Assembly (NCBI GenBank): GCA_020528935.1
Contig: JAJDFU010000416.1
Location: 1-17,752 of the forward strand
DNA length: 17,752 nt
Source: Saprospiraceae bacterium
GTDB lineage: Bacteria; Bacteroidota; Bacteroidia; Chitinophagales; Saprospiraceae
Reading direction: 5' to 3'
Position numbers and translations under genes: made by a program. This document shows, in pieces, positions 1 through 6,378 of this stretch. Every line of letters begins with the position of its first letter. Position 1 is the stretch's first letter. The notes under the pieces were generated by a model. The model made no database searches, had not been told where the DNA came from, and worked only from the letters and a program-made list of their open reading frames with translations.

Positions 1-651
1 ACTTTCCAGCACGCCGTTGCTGACAGCCATCCAGGGCTTGGGCACGGTGAGGCTAATGCCCATGCTGTCGGGTTCATCCGACAGGTGGTCTTTACAGGGC
101 CACCACAGGCTGGCCCCTAACCCCTGGCAGGCAACGCCCACCCACGGGCGTTGGTATTTGTCCTTGGTCCATACGAAGCCGCCGTCCCAGGGCGGGAAGG
201 GCGCCTCGCGGGGATGCCCCTGGTAATAGACCCGGAAGAAGGTGCGGCTCCCCTTGCCCAACTGCCGCGGAAACTGAACAAAAACGGCATCGTATTCCCG
301 CTGAAAGTTCAGCAACCGGCCTTCAAACCGGATGCTGTCCAGCGCCATATTGCGGAACAGATCGATCTGCAGGCGATCGAAATCGCGGACCACCCGGAAG
401 TAGATATCTACGTATCCGGCGATCCGCTTCTCGTCCAGCTCCACCGTCAGGCACAGATCGTAATAGGTGACATCATAGCAGGTGCGCTCCGGACGCAGGC
501 CGCCGCGAAGGCTGTCGGCCCGGGTAAACGAGCGGTCGTCAAAAAAATCTTCCTGAGCACGGACCGGCGCCGGGCAAAGAATTGCCAGCAGCAAGCTTAT
601 GCCGATGCCGGGCAGGAGCCATTTCAAAGGTTTTCGAGGGATACTCAGCAT
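1..651 (-). CDS. M1 family metallopeptidase (aminopeptidase N-like), N-terminal part
   Basis: The minus strand is open from an ATG at 651 to the window edge, giving 217 codons with no stop; the rest of the gene lies outside. Residues 1-32 form a signal peptide: basic start, long Leu/Ile core, cut near VRA|Q. The remainder matches the N-terminal beta domain of M1 aminopeptidases. It includes YDVTYYDLCLTVELDEKRI near the start of the mature part and, near the right end, the stretch PWVGVACQGLGASLWWPCKD followed by HLSDEPDSM, which is highly typical of Bacteroidota M1 peptidases. Members are zinc exopeptidases that trim peptides from the N-terminus. The HEXXH zinc site is not in the window, so activity cannot be judged. 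Cys26 in the leader is not a good lipobox because Leu precedes it. The gene is divergent from the repeat protein at 882, with a 230-bp spacer. Confidence 0.88.
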   Translation of the reverse strand, partial: MLSIPRKPLKWLLPGIGISLLLAILCPAPVRAQEDFFDDRSFTRADSLRGGLRPERTCYDVTYYDLCLTVELDEKRIAGYVDIYFRVVRDFDRLQIDLFRNMALDSIRFEGRLLNFQREYDAVFVQFPRQLGKGSRTFFRVYYQGHPREAPFPPWDGGFVWTKDKYQRPWVGVACQGLGASLWWPCKDHLSDEPDSMGISLTVPKPWMAVSNGVLES

Positions 652-827
652 GGGGTATTTTTTATCCAAAGCTGGCAGCAATCTTTCAAAATCGTGGAAA
701 TAGTGGTATTTTCACGATGGCTATCGATCCAATCCCTTCCCGCAACGCACAGGCTGCCCCCGGTCTGCCGTATCATCCATTCCAGAGGAGCATTATCCAG
801 AGAGGTTACACGCAACACGCTTTCTGA

Positions 828-862
828 TTTGATCTCAGTATACACTTTCAACACCAAATTTG
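828..862 (+). promoter_or_regulatory. Weak candidate promoter for the twelve-repeat protein
   Basis: TTTG at 828-831 and CAAATTTG at 855-862 are separated by 23 bases. This resembles the Bacteroidota pattern TTTG-N-TAnnTTTG with one mismatch in the -7 element. It would place transcription start only about 15 bases before the ATG at 882. No better match was seen in the 652-881 spacer for either divergent gene. Confidence 0.3.
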
Positions 863-881
863 TGCAAAATCCGCAAGCTGT

Positions 882-3800
882 ATGAAACGCACCCAACTTC
901 TGTTCATGTTTTTCCTGCTGTTCGCCCTGCCTGCCAGTTGGGCGCAGTTTGGATCCTATTTTCCCAATGGAACCGAAATTACCGGATCAGACGGGGACAC
1001 GGCCTATGTGTTTTGCCCCGGCGACGGCTCCGAGGACTTCCTTCGCTTTCGCCTGAGCAACAAGAACGCTCTGTTTGCCTACGTGATCACCACTCCCGAC
1101 GGTACTATTCTCCACGTCAGCACGAAGAATTTCTTCGACTTCGAGCAGCTCCCGGAGGGCGAATACCGGGTATATGCCTTTGTCTATCTCGGGAAGATCC
1201 TGGCCGAGCCCGGCGGAAATATCTTTGACGACCCCTTGGCCTCGGTCTTTTTCGAACTCACGAACAATTTTGTTTCCGTGAGTAATATCACGCCCGACGG
1301 TGGCCAGGTCACGACCACCGATGGCGACACTTCCGTATTTGCGTGTCCGGGCGACGGCAATCCCGATCTCGTTTTTTTCGCCACTACCTCCCCCAACACC
1401 CCCTATACCTACCTGATCACCGACGAAGACAACGTCATTCTCGATTTTGCGCCTACCGGCAATTACGATTTTGAGAACAGCATGCCGGGAACCTGCCGGG
1501 TTTGGGGGCTTTCGTATGCCGGCACCCTGCTTGCCCAGGTGGGCGACACGGCCGACCAGGTGCAGCTGGCCACCGAGTGCTTTAGCTTGTCGGAGACCTT
1601 TCTGGAGGTCGTAAAAACCATTCCCGAAGGCGGGCAAGTCGCCCTGCTCAACGGCGATACCGTAGCCCGGGTCTGCGCCGGCGACGGGGTGCCCGACTTT
1701 TTCGAGTTTGCCACCACCTCCACAGCGGACACCCGCTACAGTTTCCTGCTGGCCACCGAAGACGACAACCTCTTTATCCGGCTGGCCGGCAATGCCCTGG
1801 ACTTTGATGTACTTCCCGCCGGCACCTGGAAGATGTACGGGGTTTCGTGGGTAGGTAACTTCATCGCCCAAAGCGGCGACAACCTCTTCACCACCGATCT
1901 GGCAGATGGCTGCTTCGAACTGTCGGAGAACTTCGTGGAGATCCAGGTGCAGGAAATCCCGGAAAGCACCGTCAGCCTGAGCGACGGCTCGCTTTTCCAA
2001 ACCTTTTGCGCCGACGACGGAAACCCCGACCTCATTCAACTCATCGACGACTACACCGGCAGCCTCTATGCGTATCTGCTTACCGACGAGAACAACAACC
2101 TTCTGGAGAGCAACTTTCTGGGCAACTTCAACCTCACCGGTCGGCCGGCCGGCACCTACCGGGCCTGGGGTGTGGGCTTCAGCGGCGCTTTCCTGGGCCA
2201 ACCCGGCGACAACATAGAAACCGAACCCCTGGCCAGTGGGTGCTTCCGGCTCTCCGACAACTTTGTAGAACTCACCATCGAAGACATTGACGGCGGCACC
2301 GTATCCCTGCAGGGTGGAGGTACGGAGGCCTTCCTTTGCCCGACCGGCCCGCAGCCCAAAGTGTTGAACTTCGACAGCAGCGGCGCTACCGGCACGGATT
2401 TTGCCTACCTGGTGACCAATGCAGACAGCCTGATCGTGGAGGTTCTGCCCACAGCCGATTCCCTGGATTTCGACGGCCTCTTTCCGGGTACCTACCAGGT
2501 ATACGGCCTGGGTTATACAGGCAATCTGCTGGCCACCTTCGGCATTCCCATTACCGAGCCGCTCTCGGATCAATGCTTCGGCCTGTCGTCCAACACCATA
2601 CAGGTCTTTCTGCAGGAACCCGAAGGCGGTAGCATCGCGACCACAACTGGAGAGACCGAAGTGCTCATTTGTCCGGGCGATACCCTGCCCGACTTCGTGG
2701 ACTACGCTCTCAGCGGGGATTCCGCCGGGGCCACGGCCTTCCTGATCACCGATACCACCAATCGCATTCTGGAGGTCACCGACTCCACGGCCTTCGACTT
2801 CAACAACGCCCCCGTGGGCTATTGCCGCATCTGGGGGCTTACCTATACCGGCAACCTGTTGGCCGCTCCCGGCCAGAATGCCGGCACCACCATGCTCTCG
2901 GATGATTGCTTCGACCTGTCGGACAACTTCATTACCGTTGCCCGCTTCCAGCCCGACGGCGGCACCGTGGCCACGGCTGACGGAGATACGACATTCTCCT
3001 TTTGTCCGGCCCTGGGCAATACGAATTTCATTCGCCTGAGCAATACCAGCAGCACGCCCACACCCTATGCCTACCTGGTAACCGACACCAACAACGTGGT
3101 GCTGGCCACCACCCAGGCCGATTCGTTCGACCTGAAGGCCATCATGGTATCGCCCCTGCGCATCTGGGGACTGAGCTATACCGGCACCTTCAATCCCAAT
3201 ATAGGCGCCCAGGCCGACACCAGCCTCTTCTCCGACGACTGCTTCGACCTGTCCGACAATTTCATCGCAGTGGAAGAAGCCGATCCCTTTGCCGGGAATG
3301 TAAGCCTGGTGGGTGGCGATACGTCCATCGCCATCTGTGTGGGCGACGGCCTGCCCGATGAACTGGTGTTCGAAAACGACGGCAACCCGGAAATCAATTA
3401 CGCTTACCTCATCACCGATGAACTAGGCAACATCCTGGCCACCACCACGTCCGACCGCTTCGACTTCGAAGGGACCGACGGAGGCATCTGCCTGGTGTAC
3501 GGCCTCTCCTATGCCGGCAACCTCACGGCCAGCCCCGGCCAGAACGTCCTGCAGGACACCCTGGCCGACGATTGCTTCGACCTGTCGGACAACCGCATCG
3601 AGGTGATACGAAGCGGCGTGGACGGTGGGCAGATCGCTACCGACCTCGGCGATGAGGTGGTGTACATTTGCCCGGGCGACGGCGTGCCCGACTTCCTGAG
3701 CTTCACCAACAACAGCTCCGAGCCCGGCGCCAACTACCTCTACATGATCGCTACCGACGACAACGTGCTGCTGGGTACCATCCTGCCCACCGACTCGCTG

Positions 3801-5315
3801 AATTTTGAGAACCTCGGGCAGATCCGGCGCGTCTACGGCATCTCGTACACCGGAAACTTCCTCGGCACAGCCGGCGATGTGATCGGCGTGGATTCGCTGT
3901 CGGACGCCTGCTACGACCTGTCTACCAATTTCATTACCGTGATCAGCGATGCACCGGAAGGCGGTACCATCGCTACCGAAAACGGGCAGGATGCGGTCAT
4001 CGACCTTTGCCTGGGCGGTTCCGAAGCCGTGCTCAGTATGACCAACACCTCCGGCAGCCTGGCGGGCTATGTATATGTGATTACCGACACCCTGGGCAAC
4101 ATCCTGGCCGTCAGCGACGACGACAAGCTGGACTTCAACCCCCTGGACGGAGATCAGTTCCTCATCTACGGCATTTCCTATACCGGTGATATTACGGAGC
4201 TGGTCGGAAAGAACATCCAGGCAGACGACCTGGCCAGCAGCTGCTTCGAGCTTTCGGGGAATTTCATCGTCGTCAACATCCAGGATACGCTGGACGGCGG
4301 CACCCTCACCAACGGCAACGACGGTGCGGACCCCGTGTACAGCTGCCCCGGCGACGGCGTACCGGACATCGTCATCGTGGAGGTCAACACCACGACCCCG
4401 GACGATAATTACCGGGTCGTGATCACCGACGAAAACGATATCGTGGTGTTCCCCAACCTGGTCAACCCCATCATCGATTTCGACGATGCCAATCCCGGCA
4501 TCTATCGCATCTGGGGGCTGGCATATACCGGCACGCTGAACATCAGCACCGGCACCGACCTGCAAAACGATCAGCTTTCCGACAGCTGCACCGTCCTGTC
4601 CGGCAACTTCATTACCGTCATCAACCAGCTTCCGGACGGCGGCTCGGTAACCCTGTCGGATTCGATCACTACCGATACGACCATTGTCGTGGCTGACGGC
4701 CAGGCCGACAACCTCACCTTTATCAACAATTCCACCACCCAGCAGCGGTATCGCTACATCGTAACCGGTCCGAATGACGACATACAGTTCATCATCCCAC
4801 TCGGGAATGCCAGTTTCGACTTCGAGAATACCGCGGAAGGCGAAAACAAGATATACGGACTGAGCTATACCGGCAACATCATCGCCGGGCTGGGGGATAC
4901 GATCACCCAGGTCGACCTGTCGGATGAGTGCTTCGACCTCAGCGACAACTTCATACGCGTGGTGAAAACGCTGACCCCCGGACAGCTTGCCCGGGCAACT
5001 GCCGGATCGACAGAAGAAGAGGTACAACCGGTTGTGGTTGCCCCAGCTACTGCGAAGGGAGCCCTGCGGCTGGCCCCCAATCCGGCTACCGATCTGCTGA
5101 ATGTGAACCTGCAGGTGGCGCCGCGGGTGGCGGAGGCCAGCGCACAGCTGGCGATCTTCAATGCGGCCGGCCAGCTGGTCAAGCGGCAAAACCTGGCGCT
5201 GACCAGCGGCGAGAACCAGTTTAGCCTGGAGGTGTATGACCTGCAGCCCGGCCTGTATGTGCTGCTCGTGCAACACGGTGGAGACCGTTACATCTCGCGC
5301 TTCCTGAAAAACTAG
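882..5315 (+). CDS. Large secreted twelve-repeat protein with T9SS type A sorting domain
   Basis: This 1477-residue protein starts with a clear signal peptide (residues 1-21, cut near SWA|Q). Twelve tandem repeats of 109-114 residues follow, starting at about residues 29, 139, 249, 361, 470, 581, 692, 803, 914, 1026, 1138 and 1252. A repeat runs DGG-x-V ... CPGDGxPD ... YAYLITD-x-N-x-IL ... DF ... G-x-YRIWGLSYTGN ... LSDDCFDLSDNFI-x-V. After a linker, residues 1395-1477 form a type A C-terminal sorting domain (LAPNPATDLLNV, then GLYVLLV, ending RFLKN), which directs passage through the T9SS outer-membrane pore and surface attachment or release. I do not recognise a named domain for the repeat, though similar units occur in multidomain surface proteins of marine Bacteroidota (from memory, unchecked). 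No catalytic motif is visible. A structural or adhesive role is inferred. Two long antisense reading frames inside it are codon-bias shadows. Confidence 0.93.
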   Translation: MKRTQLLFMFFLLFALPASWAQFGSYFPNGTEITGSDGDTAYVFCPGDGSEDFLRFRLSNKNALFAYVITTPDGTILHVSTKNFFDFEQLPEGEYRVYAFVYLGKILAEPGGNIFDDPLASVFFELTNNFVSVSNITPDGGQVTTTDGDTSVFACPGDGNPDLVFFATTSPNTPYTYLITDEDNVILDFAPTGNYDFENSMPGTCRVWGLSYAGTLLAQVGDTADQVQLATECFSLSETFLEVVKTIPEGGQVALLNGDTVARVCAGDGVPDFFEFATTSTADTRYSFLLATEDDNLFIRLAGNALDFDVLPAGTWKMYGVSWVGNFIAQSGDNLFTTDLADGCFELSENFVEIQVQEIPESTVSLSDGSLFQTFCADDGNPDLIQLIDDYTGSLYAYLLTDENNNLLESNFLGNFNLTGRPAGTYRAWGVGFSGAFLGQPGDNIETEPLASGCFRLSDNFVELTIEDIDGGTVSLQGGGTEAFLCPTGPQPKVLNFDSSGATGTDFAYLVTNADSLIVEVLPTADSLDFDGLFPGTYQVYGLGYTGNLLATFGIPITEPLSDQCFGLSSNTIQVFLQEPEGGSIATTTGETEVLICPGDTLPDFVDYALSGDSAGATAFLITDTTNRILEVTDSTAFDFNNAPVGYCRIWGLTYTGNLLAAPGQNAGTTMLSDDCFDLSDNFITVARFQPDGGTVATADGDTTFSFCPALGNTNFIRLSNTSSTPTPYAYLVTDTNNVVLATTQADSFDLKAIMVSPLRIWGLSYTGTFNPNIGAQADTSLFSDDCFDLSDNFIAVEEADPFAGNVSLVGGDTSIAICVGDGLPDELVFENDGNPEINYAYLITDELGNILATTTSDRFDFEGTDGGICLVYGLSYAGNLTASPGQNVLQDTLADDCFDLSDNRIEVIRSGVDGGQIATDLGDEVVYICPGDGVPDFLSFTNNSSEPGANYLYMIATDDNVLLGTILPTDSLNFENLGQIRRVYGISYTGNFLGTAGDVIGVDSLSDACYDLSTNFITVISDAPEGGTIATENGQDAVIDLCLGGSEAVLSMTNTSGSLAGYVYVITDTLGNILAVSDDDKLDFNPLDGDQFLIYGISYTGDITELVGKNIQADDLASSCFELSGNFIVVNIQDTLDGGTLTNGNDGADPVYSCPGDGVPDIVIVEVNTTTPDDNYRVVITDENDIVVFPNLVNPIIDFDDANPGIYRIWGLAYTGTLNISTGTDLQNDQLSDSCTVLSGNFITVINQLPDGGSVTLSDSITTDTTIVVADGQADNLTFINNSTTQQRYRYIVTGPNDDIQFIIPLGNASFDFENTAEGENKIYGLSYTGNIIAGLGDTITQVDLSDECFDLSDNFIRVVKTLTPGQLARATAGSTEEEVQPVVVAPATAKGALRLAPNPATDLLNVNLQVAPRVAEASAQLAIFNAAGQLVKRQNLALTSGENQFSLEVYDLQPGLYVLLVQHGGDRYISRFLKN
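966..4970 (+). repeat. Twelve tandem ~111-codon coding repeats
   Basis: Protein-level tandem repeats fill most of the 882-5315 gene. Unit starts in the DNA are about 966, 1296, 1626, 1962, 2289, 2622, 2955, 3288, 3621, 3957, 4293 and 4635. The units are strongly diverged in DNA and protein, so this is an old duplication array rather than a recently expanded one. Repeat 1 lacks the second conserved cysteine (Phe123 in its place) and repeat 12 lacks the first. All other units have both. Repeats 2, 6 and 8 carry one additional cysteine just before or at the WGL/YGL strand. Confidence 0.9.
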
Positions 5316-5353
5316 CGCGAGCCGGATTATAGCGTTTAGACAATAAAAGTCGC

Positions 5354-5402
5354 ATACCGCTTTCGCATGGGTTCGATCCCATATGAAAGCGGTATTTTTT
5401 TA
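5354..5402 (+). terminator. Rho-independent terminator of the twelve-repeat gene
   Basis: ATACCGCTTTC (5354-5364) pairs perfectly with GAAAGCGGTAT (5385-5395). An inner 5-bp helix ATGGG/CCCAT (5367-5371 with 5378-5382) closes a TTCGAT loop. A run of seven T follows at once. It lies 39 bases after the stop codon at 5315. Confidence 0.88.
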
Positions 5403-5864
5403 TACCGACAACGAAGGGGGTGAGGACTCCAAACCACTTCGAGTCGAGTATATACGCATGTATACAGGTTTGGGCGTGCCCAAACTCTGTTTCATAGGGG
5501 TATTTGCCTCCACCCGGATCATGCATGAAATTGCGCAACTATACTGACCGGTGCGGTTTGGGAGTATCCCAAACCACATCGCGTCATGTATAAAATGCTC
5601 TCCCATTTAATAATGTGTTGGTGTTCAAAGGCTAATGACCGGTCTGACCCGGACCATTGTAAAATGTTGCCATACGGACGAAGAAATGGTTGGAGAACCC
5701 TTTCGTACCCTGTCCTGACATCCGTAGGATCGTCATGGATCAGCCTTCCCCATTGCGCAGGCTTTGGGGCAGTGAAAACGCCCAAACCACTTCCCAACGG
5801 GTATATCCCACATTGGGGTGCATATCAAATACACAACAACAATCAATAATCCGGACAACTCCAT
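5403..5864. repeat. Non-coding spacer with three 22-bp motifs and two perfect hairpins
   Basis: No convincing gene lies between the two terminators. Three copies of a 22-bp motif of form AAACCAC-N-TC-N4-C-N2-GTATA occur on the plus strand at 5431-5452, 5571-5592 and 5784-5805. Two perfect inverted repeats share the same core: GTTTGGG/CCCAAAC at 5468-5474 and 5479-5485 (loop of 4), and GGTTTGGG/CCCAAACC at 5555-5562 and 5568-5575 (loop of 5). The right arm of the second hairpin overlaps motif copy two. TGACCGGT also occurs twice (5545-5552 and 5637-5644). Short open frames here give cysteine- and tryptophan-rich translations with no family resemblance and are probably not genes. The stretch could be a decayed repeat element, a structured RNA or a protein-binding region. 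Confidence 0.65.
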
Positions 5865-5904
5865 AAAAAAAGCATCCGCCGGAAGTCGGCGGATGCTTTT
5901 TTTT
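5865..5904 (-). terminator. Terminator of rplS, symmetrical and possibly bidirectional
   Basis: A perfect 10-bp stem, GCATCCGCCG (5872-5881) with CGGCGGATGC (5887-5896), encloses a GAAGT loop. It is flanked by seven A on the left and eight T on the right, so it can work on either strand. It sits 16 bases past the rplS stop. On the plus strand it would end any RNA coming from the 5403-5864 spacer. Confidence 0.92.
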
Positions 5905-5920
5905 CGCTGGAACGAAGTGC

Positions 5921-6274
5921 TTACCGGTTGGTCGTGCGCTCTTTGATGCGCGCTTTTTTGCCTACCAGGTTGCGCAGGTAGTACAGGCGTGCGCGACGCA
6001 CTTTTCCGCGTTTGAGCAGCTTGATTTCCACAATGTTGGGCGAGGTAAAGGGAAAGATGCGTTCCACGCCTATTCCGTTGGACACTTTGCGAACGGTAAA
6101 GGTGCGCGAGCCGCCTTCGCCTTTAATCTGAATGACGTTGCCGCGAAAGGCCTGGATGCGCTCCTTATCCCCTTCCACGATCTTATAGCTGACTTCGATA
6201 TTGTCTCCCGGCTTAAATGCAGGGAAGTCCCGCTGTTCCGAGAGTTGTTCGTGTACGTATTTGATCGCATCCAT
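5921..6274 (-). CDS. rplS: 50S ribosomal protein L19
   Basis: The 117-residue product is collinear with bacterial L19, which is usually about 115 residues. The N-terminal helix is followed by FKPGDNIEVSYKIVEGDKER, then IQAFRGNVIQIKGEGGSRTF and the TVRKVSNGIGVERIFP segment, all hallmark L19 stretches. The basic tail (KRGKVRRARLYYLR, then KKARIKERTTNR) contacts 23S rRNA. L19 sits at the 30S/50S interface and helps form an intersubunit bridge. The gene has its own terminator (5865-5904) and a good upstream promoter (6317-6350). It is not next to trmD, rimM or rpsP, its partners in many other bacteria. Read-through from the CHU_C gene upstream is possible because no terminator was found between them. 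Confidence 0.98.
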   Translation of the reverse strand: MDAIKYVHEQLSEQRDFPAFKPGDNIEVSYKIVEGDKERIQAFRGNVIQIKGEGGSRTFTVRKVSNGIGVERIFPFTSPNIVEIKLLKRGKVRRARLYYLRNLVGKKARIKERTTNR

Positions 6275-6316
6275 TGGTCTGTCGTTTGAAAAGGGTTACA
6301 CCTAACTTTAGCGGTG

Positions 6317-6350
6317 CAAAGGTAAGCATTTTTCAACTAAAAAATCGCAA
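6317..6350 (-). promoter_or_regulatory. Bacteroidota-type promoter for rplS
   Basis: On the minus strand TACCTTTG (6324-6317) matches the -7 consensus TAnnTTTG exactly. A TTG lies at 6350-6348, with a 23-base spacer, the long end of the allowed range. It is about 45 bases upstream of the rplS ATG and inside the short gap after the CHU_C gene at 6379. Confidence 0.7.
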
Positions 6351-6378
6351 GGGCGCGCACCAAAAAAAGTTGCCGGCA

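Noticed and set aside
987..2573. 528-codon open frame antisense to the repeat gene
   Set aside because: It is fully inside a clear coding gene on the other strand. Its translation has no signal peptide or domain and mirrors the repeat pattern, as expected from strong G/C third-position bias.
3423..5276. 617-codon open frame antisense to the repeat gene
   Set aside because: Same cause: a codon-bias shadow rich in V, G, Q and D that follows the sense-strand repeats; no independent start signals or family resemblance.
5365..5384. GGGTTCGATCCC resembling a tRNA T-arm
   Set aside because: With the 7-base T-loop register only two stem pairs form, there is no acceptor, D or anticodon arm around it, and the sequence is fully explained as the tip of a terminator hairpin.
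5586..5849. 87-codon open frame in the 5403-5864 spacer
   Set aside because: Its translation is unlike any family, overlaps the direct-repeat motif, and other frames in the spacer are equally open; no start-site support.
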